A stretch of DNA of 64,000 bases from positions 484,501 through 548,500 of the forward strand of contig NZ_CP011509.1 of the NCBI RefSeq assembly GCF_001027285.1, read 5' to 3'. Every line of letters starts with the position of its first letter. Within the stretch, counting starts at the first letter, position 1. Shown here one piece after another: positions 25,111 to 33,448 of this stretch. This DNA is from Archangium gephyra. Its GTDB lineage: Bacteria > Myxococcota > Myxococcia > Myxococcales > Myxococcaceae. A program made the translations under genes and the position numbers. The notes under the pieces were generated by a model that worked only from the letters and a program-made list of their open reading frames with translations, searched no databases and had not been told where the DNA came from.

Positions 25111-25594
25111 CGATGAGCGTGTTGGTGCGCAGGTCCACGCTCACGCTGCCCCTCGGCGACAGCAGGCCCCGCACGTGCGGCAGCAGCTCCGACGCCCGCG
25201 CGTAGTTGACCGGAATCATCCACGTGCGCAGCGGCGCCGCCTGCTCCCTGGCCTCCTTCAGGCGCACGAGCGCCTCGGCCTCGGCCTGCAGCGTCTTCAG
25301 CGACGCCACCCGCAGGATGTTGCCCCGCCGCTCCATGCCCAGCCCGCGCGAGGCCAGCACCACGTCCAGTGCCTCCGTCCACGCCACGTCGCGCAACTTC
25401 AACGTCACCGTGCCCTGCACCTCCTCGGACACCACCAGGTTCAGGCGGCCCTTGTCCGCCAGCATCCTCAGCACGTCGTGCACGTTGGCCCGGGTGACGT
25501 CCAACGAGATGCGCTTCATCTCCTGGGGCGGCTTCGCCACGGCGGGCGCGGCGGCGAGCGTCAACGCGAGGAACACGGCTCGGACAGGCCTCAT
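25079..25594 (-). CDS. orphan secretin N-domain (STN/N0-like) protein
   Basis: Protein of 171 residues with a signal peptide (VRAVFLALTLAAAPAVA). It has the N0/STN pattern of PilQ-type secretins: 'ISLDVTRANVHDVLRMLADK', then GRLNLVVSEEVQGTVTLKL, 'DVAWTEALDVVLASRGLGME', RGNILRVAS. A partial second secretin-N domain follows ('YARASELLPHVRGLLSPRGS', 'VDLRTNTLIVTDVEAPRLP'). It ends where PilQ would continue into further N domains and the secretin barrel, so no pore can form. It may act as a periplasmic partner or be a truncated relic. Confidence 0.75.
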   Translation of the reverse strand: MRPVRAVFLALTLAAAPAVAKPPQEMKRISLDVTRANVHDVLRMLADKGRLNLVVSEEVQGTVTLKLRDVAWTEALDVVLASRGLGMERRGNILRVASLKTLQAEAEALVRLKEAREQAAPLRTWMIPVNYARASELLPHVRGLLSPRGSVSVDLRTNTLIVTDVEAPRLP

Positions 25595-25904
25595 GCGACT
25601 CCTCCAGCGGTGGGGCGGGACGAGCCACTCTAACCCCGCGTCCCCACTCGCTTCAGGTGCCTCCAGGCCTTTTGTCCTCCACGGACTGAAGGGTGGGAGG
25701 AGCCCTGTCCGCGCCCCACATCCCCGGCATGTGGCCGGTGCTCCACCTCCGGGGTCTTTCTTCCAGAAACAACCCGAACCGGTATCCCTGACGCGCAGGC
25801 GCCAGGACCGCCGGTCCGCACACGGTGGGTGCCTCCCACCGCGGCTTCGGGACCAGGCTCCCTCCAGGCCTCCACCCTGGAGGGAGCCGTGCGGACTCCC
25901 TCGG
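25595..25904. other. 310-bp intergenic region
   Basis: Between the secretin-N gene (starting at its left edge on the minus strand) and the end of the zinc-ribbon membrane protein gene. It contains a strong hairpin (annotated separately) and a smaller one near 25826 (GGTGGG / CCCACC). No credible gene seen. Confidence 0.5.
25856..25888 (-). terminator. terminator-like hairpin
   Basis: Perfect 13-bp inverted repeat (GGCTCCCTCCAGG and CCTGGAGGGAGCC) with a 7-nt loop, 17 bp past the stop of the membrane protein gene at 25905. No T-tract follows, as is common in GC-rich myxobacterial DNA. Confidence 0.55.
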
Positions 25905-26705
25905 CTAGCCCGTGCCGAGCAGCTCGCCCAGCAGCACGGTGAAGCGCGGCCAGAGCCACACCCAGAGGACGAGCGCGCCCACGCCCAGTCCCATCGCGGC
26001 CAGGGCCTGTCCCCGGCGGCCGATGGGCGGACGGGCCTCGGGATTCACGCGCCGCAGCGCCGTCAGTCCCAGCCCCAACGCCAGCGGGGCGAAGAGCGGA
26101 AAGAACACCCCGTACAGCCCCAGTTGCAGGCCCACCAGTGCCAGCGGGTTGTTCTCGTGGCGGTTCCACAGCCGCAGCAGGACGCCGTCCGGAAGGGGCA
26201 CCCGGTGGAAGAGCTTGTGCCTCGGGTCCTGGTGGACGGAGGCCCCCATGCCCAGGAGGAACAGGGCGGGCACGAGGAGCAGGGGCTCCCGCAACACCAG
26301 TCCCAGCAGCCCCAGGCCCGCGGGCAGGACGAGCAACCCGGCGCGGGCCCACCGCTGGCCGAAGAAGCACCCCACGCCCACCGCCGAGCAGGCGAGCAGG
26401 AAGGCTCCGGGCAGGGCGTCCCCAGAGGCCAGCAGCGTGAGGCCGGGCGCCAGCGTCAGCAGGGCCCCCAGGCCGAGGAACCAGGCCCACGTGTCGCGCC
26501 GGCCCCACAGCTTCAGCCGGAAGGTCTCCAGGTAGTTGACCTCGGGGAGCGCGGCGCAGGCGGCGCAGTAGACGGCGCCGAGCACCCGACTGGCGCACCC
26601 CGCGCAGAAGAAGCCGCCGCAGCGTCCGCAGATGCCCTCGGCGGGGACGTCCGGGTGCTCGGCACAGCGGGGAAGGGCGGCGCCCGAGGCGTCGGCGGGG
26701 GGCAT
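25905..26705 (-). CDS. membrane protein with N-terminal B-box-like zinc-binding region
   Basis: Protein of 266 residues. The first 55 residues carry a B-box-like Cys/His set: CAEHP, GICGRCGGFFCAGC, VYCAACA. Then come about six membrane helices ('WAWFLGLGALLTLAPGLTLL' onward) and a conserved 'ALRRVNPEARPPIGRRGQAL' loop before the last helix. It is a paralogue of the gene at 41197-42003, which has the same loop (LRRVDPEATPPIGKR) and an RHENNPLA/AREN-NPLA segment. Function unknown. Confidence 0.75.
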   Translation of the reverse strand: MPPADASGAALPRCAEHPDVPAEGICGRCGGFFCAGCASRVLGAVYCAACAALPEVNYLETFRLKLWGRRDTWAWFLGLGALLTLAPGLTLLASGDALPGAFLLACSAVGVGCFFGQRWARAGLLVLPAGLGLLGLVLREPLLLVPALFLLGMGASVHQDPRHKLFHRVPLPDGVLLRLWNRHENNPLALVGLQLGLYGVFFPLFAPLALGLGLTALRRVNPEARPPIGRRGQALAAMGLGVGALVLWVWLWPRFTVLLGELLGTG

Positions 26706-26828
26706 CGCCCCACTATCTCATGAAGCCGCCCGCCCCTTCCTCGAAGGGCGGGGCAGGCGCCGCTTGTTGTCACCCCGTCCCACCCCCACCCTGGAGGGGG
26801 AGGGCCACGACACACCGAGGGAGACACC

Positions 26829-27044
26829 ATGGCGGACCACACCTGGGGCAACTGCAAGGGCTGCCGCTTCTTCAACAGCCACAACGCCCAACCCGATGAC
26901 AGTGAAGTCGCCCAGTGCACGCAACCCGAGCTGGTGGAATTCCAGCTGCAGGTGACGGGCATGAGCGGCTGCAAGGAGTTCGAGGCCCGCACCGGTGTCT
27001 CCAGTGGCGTCTACCAGGAGCCCGAGGCCACCACGATGCACTGA
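26829..27044 (+). CDS. small Cys-containing hypothetical protein
   Basis: Protein of 71 residues, with CKGCRFF near the N-terminus, then C29-type and C46-type single Cys residues (VAQCTQP, GMSGCKEF). Four Cys in a small soluble protein suggest a metal or Fe-S site. ATG 26829 is preceded by GGGAGACACC. No family recognised. Confidence 0.6.
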   Translation: MADHTWGNCKGCRFFNSHNAQPDDSEVAQCTQPELVEFQLQVTGMSGCKEFEARTGVSSGVYQEPEATTMH

Positions 27045-27084
27045 GCACCGAGCCACCGGAAGGCGGACAGCGGGCGGGAGCACG

Positions 27085-27123
27085 GAGGGACGTGTGTCCC
27101 ACCTGCTACAGCCATCAGCGTCC
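27085..27123 (+). repeat. 39-bp hairpin-containing element, copy 1
   Basis: Starts GAGGGACGTG and ends GCGTCC; contains GGGAC..GTCCC as a short hairpin. A copy with 32 of 39 matching bases lies at 33361-33399. This one is about 95 bp upstream of the T6SS cargo operon and the other is upstream of the P450 gene, so it may be a shared promoter or operator, or a boundary repeat. Confidence 0.55.
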
Positions 27124-27217
27124 ATCAGAGCAATGGGTTCCGAGACGGCATTTCCAACCAGGACGAGAGGTATGCTCAGCCTGACTCAGGCTGGTGACAA
27201 TACCGGTTGGCGCGCCC

Positions 27218-28534
27218 ATGGAATCGATCTTGTTGGACGTCTTCGAGGAGCACCTCGATGAAGCAGCCTTCCTCTGGACCCAGTGGGAACAAGCACTGGA
27301 GGCCCCCGACTTCAATCTCGAGGAGACAGCCACTGTTGAAGCCCGGCTCCGCGCACAACTGGACGGTCTTGTCGTGGGAGCAGCGGCTGTCGCCGAGGCA
27401 CTGCTGAAGCCATCCCTGGAGTCAGAAGACCCCTCCACCCTCTTCGCCGCCGCATTCGCGCTGCTGGACGGGTCCGAACGCATGCAGCCATCGGACGTCC
27501 TGGCGCTGCTGGTACCTCGAGCCTCCAAGCTGCGCGCTCCCATCCAGAGAGCGCTGGAATTGAACGAGCGGGAAGAGCTGACCGAAACCCTGCAGCCTCT
27601 CCTGAAAGAGTCCGCACCGGAGATCCTGGCGCTGACGCTAGAGGTTCTGGCATTCCACCACGCCACGCCCAAGGACGTCGCCGTGGACATGCTCCTCCAG
27701 CACGAGGAAGAGCGGCTCCTGGTGGCAACCCTGCGGTGCCTGCAACCCCTGCCACGCCACCTCCTTCGCGGCCACCTGCCCCGCCTCTTGGCGGACCCCC
27801 GTCCCGCGGTCCGTGAGGCGGCCATGGAGGCCGGACTGATATCCGGAGCTCGCGTCGCCTGGGAGCGATGCCTCGATATGGCAGGGCGGCATGCGGCTCC
27901 CAGCCGCCAGCAATTGCTTCTGCTGGGACTCAGTGGCGAGAGACTCGGCACCGAGCGGCTTCTGACCCTGTTGGAGGTGGAGGAGCTGCGCGCTGACGTC
28001 CTCTGGGCGCTTGGCTTCAGCGGGCAGAGCGCAGCCGCGGAGGCATGCTTGGGGTGGTTGGAGCATCAGGAACTCGCGCCCCTGGCAGGCGAGGCGTTCA
28101 GTGCCATCACCGGCCTCACCCTCCAGGATGCCTATGTCCTCGAGAAACGGGAGGAGTCCGCCCAGGAACCCCTTCCCCTGGAAGAGGAGGACCTGGACGC
28201 GGACCTGACCCCCCGGCCCGAGGAGGCCCTACCCATCCCCCACCCGGAGGCGGTTGGCGCCTGGTGGCGCGAAAACCGTGGGAACTTCACGCCCGGCCAG
28301 CGCTACCTGCGCGGTAGATCCTTTTCCATGGAAACCCTCCTGGGGGAGTTGAGGCAAGGTCCCATGCGCCGGCGCCATGCGCATGCATTGGAGCTCGCCT
28401 TGCGCAGCCAGGGCGCTTGCAGGCTCCAGACACGCGCCTTCACCCGGCGGCAGGGCACGGAACTTGCTCGGCTTCGAAACACCGCTCAACGGCTCTCGGT
28501 GCGTCCCTTGTCCGGCATACTTGGAGGCGGGTGA
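27218..28534 (+). CDS. TIGR02270-family protein (T6SS-cargo associated)
   Basis: Protein of 438 residues from ATG 27218 (GTG 27194 is possible). The body is a series of HEAT-like helical repeats ('LTETLQPLLKESAPEILALT', 'LLRGHLPRLLADPRPAVREA'), then a DAYVLEKR segment and a C-terminal 'WWRENRGNFTPGQRYLRGR' block with RTQAFTRRQ-like ending. This is the TIGR02270 pattern, which is found next to DUF2169 and PAAR-like genes in Proteobacteria. Role unknown; adaptor or chaperone for cargo loading is plausible. First gene of a six-gene co-directional operon. Confidence 0.8.
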   Translation: MESILLDVFEEHLDEAAFLWTQWEQALEAPDFNLEETATVEARLRAQLDGLVVGAAAVAEALLKPSLESEDPSTLFAAAFALLDGSERMQPSDVLALLVPRASKLRAPIQRALELNEREELTETLQPLLKESAPEILALTLEVLAFHHATPKDVAVDMLLQHEEERLLVATLRCLQPLPRHLLRGHLPRLLADPRPAVREAAMEAGLISGARVAWERCLDMAGRHAAPSRQQLLLLGLSGERLGTERLLTLLEVEELRADVLWALGFSGQSAAAEACLGWLEHQELAPLAGEAFSAITGLTLQDAYVLEKREESAQEPLPLEEEDLDADLTPRPEEALPIPHPEAVGAWWRENRGNFTPGQRYLRGRSFSMETLLGELRQGPMRRRHAHALELALRSQGACRLQTRAFTRRQGTELARLRNTAQRLSVRPLSGILGGG

Positions 28535-28542
28535 GGGCAACC

Positions 28543-29580
28543 ATGTGGGCAATCGAGAACCGCACTCCTTTCGCAGCCGAGCGAACCTGGGTCGTCGACA
28601 AGGACGGGGCCAAGCGTTGGGTCGTCGCCGTCAAGGGGACCTACGACATCCTGGAGGATCAGCGCACCCGGCTGGCCGATGAACAGTCCGCGCCCCTGCT
28701 CCTGCCCCAGTACCGCGGGGAACAAGGCAGCTCCAGCCTCCTCTATGAAATGGATTTGACCGCGCCCAAGACGTCCACGGATGTCCTGCTCAATGCTCTG
28801 GCCCACGCACCAGGCGGCAAGCCCACCACGACGGTGGATGTCTCGTTTCAGCTCGGGCGTCTCCAGAAACACCTGCGTGTCTTCGGCGATCGTCATTGGA
28901 AGCGCGGCCTGCCGGGCTCGCTGGGAATGACTCCTCCGCGGCCCTTCATCACCATGCCCCTGAGCTACGAACGCGCTTTCGGTGGCCGGGACCACCGCGC
29001 AGATGACCCGGCCGAGCACCGCCTCCATCCCAGCAACCCCGTGGGCACGGGTTTCGTTACCCGGGCCACCCATGCCGAGGAGATGGCCCTGCCCAACGTC
29101 GAGGATCCCCGCCAGCTCATCAGCTCGTGGAAGGATCGGCCCCACCCCGCCGGGTTCGGAGCCATTGCGAGCTACTGGTCACCCCGCCTGGATCTGGCTG
29201 GTACCTACGACGCCCAGTGGAAGCAGACACGCTTCCCCCTGCTCCCCTCGGACTTCGACGAGCAATTCCACCAATGCGCGCCGGCCGACCAGCAGGTCCC
29301 CGGATTCCTCACGGGAGGAGAAGTAGTCGAGCTGGTCAACCTGTGCCGGTGGCCACGGCTTCGCTTCGCGCTGCCCAAGGTCTGGCTGGTCTTCAAGACC
29401 TTCTTCGGGCGCAGGTCCGTGGAACACCGTGCCCGGCTCCACACTGTCATCCTCGAACCAGAAGTCCCCCGGGTCATGTTGGTCTGGCACACCAGCCTCT
29501 CGTGCCACCATGACTCCGACAAGTTGGACGTCACGGTCATCGACCAGAAGGAATACCTCTCCGGAGACAGTCTCCCATGA
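28543..29580 (+). CDS. DUF2169 T6SS adaptor-like protein
   Basis: Protein of 345 residues from ATG 28543 (GGAGGCGGGTGAGGG upstream). DUF2169 hallmarks are present: NRTPFAAERTW at the N-terminus, VVAVKGTYDI, 'PITMPLSYERAFGG'-like segment, NPVGTGF, then 'PAGFGAIASYWSPRLDLAGT' and 'RFPLLPSDFDEQFHQCAPAD'. DUF2169 proteins act as adaptors that help load PAAR-type effectors on the T6SS spike in several bacteria. Starts 8 bp after the TIGR02270 gene and overlaps the next start by 4 bp. Confidence 0.88.
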   Translation: MWAIENRTPFAAERTWVVDKDGAKRWVVAVKGTYDILEDQRTRLADEQSAPLLLPQYRGEQGSSSLLYEMDLTAPKTSTDVLLNALAHAPGGKPTTTVDVSFQLGRLQKHLRVFGDRHWKRGLPGSLGMTPPRPFITMPLSYERAFGGRDHRADDPAEHRLHPSNPVGTGFVTRATHAEEMALPNVEDPRQLISSWKDRPHPAGFGAIASYWSPRLDLAGTYDAQWKQTRFPLLPSDFDEQFHQCAPADQQVPGFLTGGEVVELVNLCRWPRLRFALPKVWLVFKTFFGRRSVEHRARLHTVILEPEVPRVMLVWHTSLSCHHDSDKLDVTVIDQKEYLSGDSLP

Positions 29581-30689
29581 GCGCTCAGGTCGGCATCATC
29601 GGGCTGGGGGCCCGGACTCCCGTCGGGGTGAAGGCACCCCATGCGGCCGCCGCGGTGCGGGCTGGCATCTGCCGTTACGGCGACCACCCCTTCATGATCG
29701 ACAAACGGGGCCAGCCGATGAAGGTGGCGAGGGATGGGTTGCTGCCACCGGAATTGGGGGGCTCGAAGCGATTCCAAGCGCTGGCCTCGAGCGCTCTGGG
29801 AGAGTCGCTGAGTCCGCTGGCGCCCCATGCGAGCGCCAGATGGACCCTCCCCGCCGTGGTGGCACTGCCCGCTTCACGTCCTGGCCTGCCTGCGAGGCTG
29901 GAAGAGGCGCTGGACCGCTGGCTGCGCGAGGAGACATCGCTGCCCATCCGCCTCGCACAGCTCGAATGGCTGCCCCACGGTCACGCGGCTGGGCTCATGG
30001 CCCTCGAGCGCGGCTGGCAGCTCATCCAATCCGGCCGGGCCGAGTTCTGCCTGGCAGGGGGTATCGATTCGTACCTGGAGGCCGAGACCCTGGAGTGGCT
30101 CGATGAGCGGGAGCTGCTGAAATCCGCGGCCAACCGCTCGGGCTTCATCCCAGGAGAGGGCGCGGGTTTCTGCCTGTTGGCCTCCGCGAGGATGATCCGC
30201 CAGCTCGGCCTGTCCCCACTGGCGTGGATCGCTTCCGCGGCGACCCGGCGGGAGGAACACCCCTTCGGCACCCAGGGCATCAACGTGGGACGAGGCCTCT
30301 CCGAGGCCATTGCCAGCGTGACCCGGGTGTTGGGCGAGCCCCCCACCCGGCTGGCGGACACCCTGTACTGCGATCTCAACGGCGAGCCGCATCGTTCCGA
30401 GGAGTTCACCTACGCCAGTCTCCGATGCCAGCTGGCTTTCGCGGATCACGCCGATTACGAGACCCCAAGCGACTGCTGGGGAGATGTCGGGGCCGCCACC
30501 GGGCCCCTTCTCGCATGTCTGGCCACGGCCTCTGGGCGCAGGCGCTATGCTCGGGGACCGCGGCCGCTGTTGTGGGCCAGTTCGTATGGGGGGGAGCGCT
30601 CCGCCGTTCTCCTCCACCTCGACAACATCGCGGAAAGGGAGATGCCAGCATGGGCACGGTCTCGGTCAACCCCCCCAGGACACCCGTGA
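29577..30689 (+). CDS. ketosynthase/thiolase-fold protein lacking the active-site Cys
   Basis: Protein of 370 residues with the fold marks of beta-ketoacyl synthases: VGIIGLGARTPVG at the start, 'RAEFCLAGGIDSYLEAETLE' and GFIPGEGAGFCLL (GEGA 193-196), and a C-terminal SSYGGERSAVLL. At the nucleophile elbow it has LPHGHAAGLMALERG instead of a CACSTG-type motif, and the catalytic HGTGT and GH histidine motifs are not seen. So it is probably not a condensing enzyme. Its place between DUF2169 and the PAAR toxin suggests a structural or accessory role in cargo delivery. Coupled by ATGA to the gene before. Confidence 0.75.
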   Translation: MSAQVGIIGLGARTPVGVKAPHAAAAVRAGICRYGDHPFMIDKRGQPMKVARDGLLPPELGGSKRFQALASSALGESLSPLAPHASARWTLPAVVALPASRPGLPARLEEALDRWLREETSLPIRLAQLEWLPHGHAAGLMALERGWQLIQSGRAEFCLAGGIDSYLEAETLEWLDERELLKSAANRSGFIPGEGAGFCLLASARMIRQLGLSPLAWIASAATRREEHPFGTQGINVGRGLSEAIASVTRVLGEPPTRLADTLYCDLNGEPHRSEEFTYASLRCQLAFADHADYETPSDCWGDVGAATGPLLACLATASGRRRYARGPRPLLWASSYGGERSAVLLHLDNIAEREMPAWARSRSTPPGHP

Positions 30690-31675
30690 CGGAAGGCAGC
30701 GACGGCAAGGCCCCCGCCACGCTGCCCAACATCTGCAAGATGCCGGGGCCCCCAGCGCCCTTCGTCCCCGCGCCACTGCCCAACGTGGGCACCTCTGGAG
30801 ACAAGCTCAACAAGGCCACCAAGAAGGTCTTCATCGAGGGCAAGAAGATCGCCATCAAGGGTTCCTACTTCATGAGTACGGGCGACTTGCCCAGCAAGCC
30901 CCAGGGTGGGGGGCTCATTTCCGGCCAGACCCATGGCAAGACCGAGTGGGTGGCTCCTGGCTCCATGGACACCAAGGCCGAGGGCAAGAACATCCAGTTG
31001 CTGGGCGATGCCATGACCAACAACGGCGGCAGCCCGGCCAACTCGGGGACACTCCCCGGCGAGGTCCAATCCACCGCCACCGCCATCCCCACGGCCGAGG
31101 AAAAGCTGCAGGAGATCGCCTGCAAGTGCGACAAGCAGGTGAAGGCCCACAAGCAGAGCACGTGCATCGAGCTGGGCAACAAGAAGCACGAGTGCTGCGA
31201 GAAGGAGCTGGCCCAGCACAAGAACAGCGGAAAGCCCCCCAGGCTGCGAGGGGAACGCGGCTATGACACGCGGAGCAGCCCGCCCCAGCGGCTCCACACG
31301 ACACGCATGAAGATCGAGCAGCAGATCTCGAGAGATGTCAGGGAGGGGGGCATGTTCGCCGGTGCCTCCGAGCGGACCCTTGGGGGGATCATCTGGAGCA
31401 AGCTGCGGCGGAAGCTGCGGGGCACGTGCTGGCCGGATGCCTGCACCCTGGATGACCAGGGCAACCCCTCCCAATTCTTCGACTTCAAGTTCCAGTGCCC
31501 GGCCGGCACGCGCATCCGCCGCAAGAGAGGTGGCGGGTGGGTCCTATCTGGTGGCACCACTTCCACCGACTGGGGGAAGGGGCAGAGGGAAAAATACGAG
31601 GCCCTCAGCCGAGCACTTGGAATCGACCCGCGTCAGCATCCGCCCACGATCATCAGCAGCGAACTCTGCCCTTGA
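30650..31675 (+). CDS. T6SS effector: PAAR-like (DUF4150) domain plus PD-(D/E)XK-type nuclease toxin
   Basis: Protein of 341 residues from ATG 30650, overlapping the previous gene by 40 bp. Residues 1-135 form a PAAR-like DUF4150 domain ('TLPNICKMPGPPAPFVPAPL', 'KKVFIEGKKIAIKGSYF', SGQTHGKTEW, DAMTNNGGSPAN). A Cys-rich linker follows (CKC, CIELGNKKHECC). The C-terminal 100 residues hold a restriction-endonuclease-type core: WPDACTL (Pro262-Asp263), FFDFKFQCP (Asp278, Lys280) and WGKGQREKYEAL, the PD..DxK pattern of nuclease toxins. Expected to be delivered into neighbouring cells and to cut DNA or RNA. Immunity gene follows directly. Confidence 0.8.
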   Translation: MGTVSVNPPRTPVTEGSDGKAPATLPNICKMPGPPAPFVPAPLPNVGTSGDKLNKATKKVFIEGKKIAIKGSYFMSTGDLPSKPQGGGLISGQTHGKTEWVAPGSMDTKAEGKNIQLLGDAMTNNGGSPANSGTLPGEVQSTATAIPTAEEKLQEIACKCDKQVKAHKQSTCIELGNKKHECCEKELAQHKNSGKPPRLRGERGYDTRSSPPQRLHTTRMKIEQQISRDVREGGMFAGASERTLGGIIWSKLRRKLRGTCWPDACTLDDQGNPSQFFDFKFQCPAGTRIRRKRGGGWVLSGGTTSTDWGKGQREKYEALSRALGIDPRQHPPTIISSELCP

Positions 31676-31678
31676 AGC

Positions 31679-32629
31679 ATGACTCCTCCCATGGATTCCC
31701 TTATCCGAACGATCCGGCTGAAAGGAAAGGACCTCGTCCTCGTCCGCCCCGGTCTGACGCTCACCCTCTACCTGGACACGCCCCTGCACGAGTGCGCTCC
31801 CGGGTGCGCTGATGCCCTGGAGGCGTATCTGGCCCATGTCGGTCCCGATACACTCCGCACCTATGTGGCGGACAACGGCCAGTTCAGGCCCCTGTCCTCC
31901 AAGCAGATCTCGAAAGATCTCCGCAACCTGCGCAAGCTCCCTCCCGATAGCGAGGGTTACCGCATCCTCTACAACCAGGGGGTGGAGAGCGAAGTGGGCA
32001 CCCATGCCATCTTCTTCGAGGGCAGCGCCTTCGCCGAGCCGGAGCCCCTGCCCGACAAGACCCACTTGTTGCGCCTGGAGCTCCCACCTCCTCCCGCTGA
32101 GGACCAGTCCTGGCTCGAGCCCTTCATCGAGTTCGTGTGCCAGATCGCCAACCTCGTCCCCTTCCAGTCCGGCAACGCGGGGTTCGCCTTCAAGCACGTG
32201 GGAGTGTTCGAGAGCCAGATGAGGAAGGAGATCAACCGGCTGCTGCCGAGGTACTACGGCTTCGATCCCTCCTACGACCCCGCCCGGTTCGACATGAAAG
32301 GGCGCTCCTTCGGCGCCCACTGGCTCACCCTGCTGCGCACGGACCTCATCCAGAAGCTGGGGGGAATGGAAGCCCTCCGGGCCGCGCTCCCCCAGGCAGA
32401 GCTGCGCCCGCTCGATCAGGGCGTGCTGATCCGCGCGGCCAGACGCCCCCCGCTCGGAGACGTCAACCGCCAGTGCACGGATATTGGCTGCATGCCAGAG
32501 GTAGCACGGCTGCTGCGCCCCATCCGCTACGAGGCCAAGGGGTTTGGCCAGCCGCAGGAGGTCTTCGACGCACTCGCCTGGCTCGCCCGCTACGACGACA
32601 AGGCCTCCCAGCCCTGGGATGCACCATGA
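31679..32629 (+). CDS. type VI immunity family protein (DUF3396)
   Basis: Protein of 316 residues (ATG 31679; ATG 31691 would be 312). The DUF3396 signature is clear: GNAGFAFK, then 'RYYGFDPSYDPARFDMKGRS', 'GAHWLTLLRTDLIQKLGGME', GVLIRAARRPPLGDVNRQ and a C-terminal VARLLRPIRYE. This family comprises type VI immunity proteins. Placed 3 bp after the PAAR-nuclease stop, it is the likely antidote to that toxin. Soluble, no signal peptide, so it would act in the cytoplasm, in line with a nuclease target. Confidence 0.85.
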   Translation: MTPPMDSLIRTIRLKGKDLVLVRPGLTLTLYLDTPLHECAPGCADALEAYLAHVGPDTLRTYVADNGQFRPLSSKQISKDLRNLRKLPPDSEGYRILYNQGVESEVGTHAIFFEGSAFAEPEPLPDKTHLLRLELPPPPAEDQSWLEPFIEFVCQIANLVPFQSGNAGFAFKHVGVFESQMRKEINRLLPRYYGFDPSYDPARFDMKGRSFGAHWLTLLRTDLIQKLGGMEALRAALPQAELRPLDQGVLIRAARRPPLGDVNRQCTDIGCMPEVARLLRPIRYEAKGFGQPQEVFDALAWLARYDDKASQPWDAP

Positions 32630-33360
32630 TCGAGCGCCCATTCAAGATCTCGCACCGCCCGCTGATTCCCCCCACCCGGCTCGAGCTGGTGGTGGCTTTC
32701 GAGACTCCCGTTCCCGAGCAGGACCACCCGTTCATCCCGCTCGAGTACTTCCAGGAGGTCGCCGCACTCGGGGGCCTCGGAGGAGAGAGCATCCCGCCCA
32801 CGCAGTCCTCCCTCCAGCGCACTGGCCACGGGCAGCTCTCCAACAACACCTGGCAGTGGCGTTACGAGGCGGTCCACCTCCACCCCTCCAGCCTGTTCAT
32901 CCTCGAGAACGTCCTCCACGACCTCCATTTGGAAGGCCACCGCATCCAACACGCCACAATCTCCTCTGGCCTGCTCCCCAGTCAGCGACAGGCTCCCGAG
33001 CAGGTGCTGCCCTTCGCCTATGAGCCCCTCCCCTTCGAATACACGTTCGAGGCAGACAGCACGGAGGCGCTCATCGAGGTCGATTTCGTGAAGGAACAAG
33101 GGCCCGAGTCGCTCCAGAGCTTCGCGGCCGCCTGGTGGTCATGGCTGGGACTCGTCCAACGCGGCGGGTTCGCCGAGGAGCACTTCCCGCCCGGCACGAT
33201 GAAGACCTACCAGGCAAGAGACCCGCTCATCCATCCCCACGGTCTGCAGTTCTTCTTGGAGGACGTGACAGCCGGGGGCGAGGCCTTCGACAGCCTCGTC
33301 AATATCCTCCATGGACTCCACCTTCGTGGAGCACCCATCGATTCCGTGCTCGTCTGTTGA
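32626..33360 (+). CDS. hypothetical protein, last gene of T6SS cargo operon
   Basis: Protein of 244 residues, ATG overlapping the DUF3396 stop (ATGA). No signal peptide, no membrane helix. It contains two related segments (FILENVLHDLHLEGHRIQHATI near residue 95 and FDSLVNILHGLHLRGAPIDSVL at the C-terminus), suggesting two half-domains. It could be a second immunity protein or an accessory factor. I recognise no family. Confidence 0.65.
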   Translation: MIERPFKISHRPLIPPTRLELVVAFETPVPEQDHPFIPLEYFQEVAALGGLGGESIPPTQSSLQRTGHGQLSNNTWQWRYEAVHLHPSSLFILENVLHDLHLEGHRIQHATISSGLLPSQRQAPEQVLPFAYEPLPFEYTFEADSTEALIEVDFVKEQGPESLQSFAAAWWSWLGLVQRGGFAEEHFPPGTMKTYQARDPLIHPHGLQFFLEDVTAGGEAFDSLVNILHGLHLRGAPIDSVLVC

Positions 33361-33399
33361 GAGGGACGTGCGTCCCACCCGGCACAGCCGCTAGCGTCC
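33361..33399 (+). repeat. 39-bp hairpin-containing element, copy 2
   Basis: Matches the element at 27085-27123 in 32 of 39 positions and includes a perfect 6-bp hairpin (GGGACG, TG, CGTCCC). It begins at the base after the stop of the T6SS cargo operon and lies 49 bp before the P450 start. Confidence 0.55.
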
Positions 33400-33448
33400 C
33401 CCCCGTCCGGTCTCCACCCGGGGACCGGCCTCACACGAGGGACGCGCC

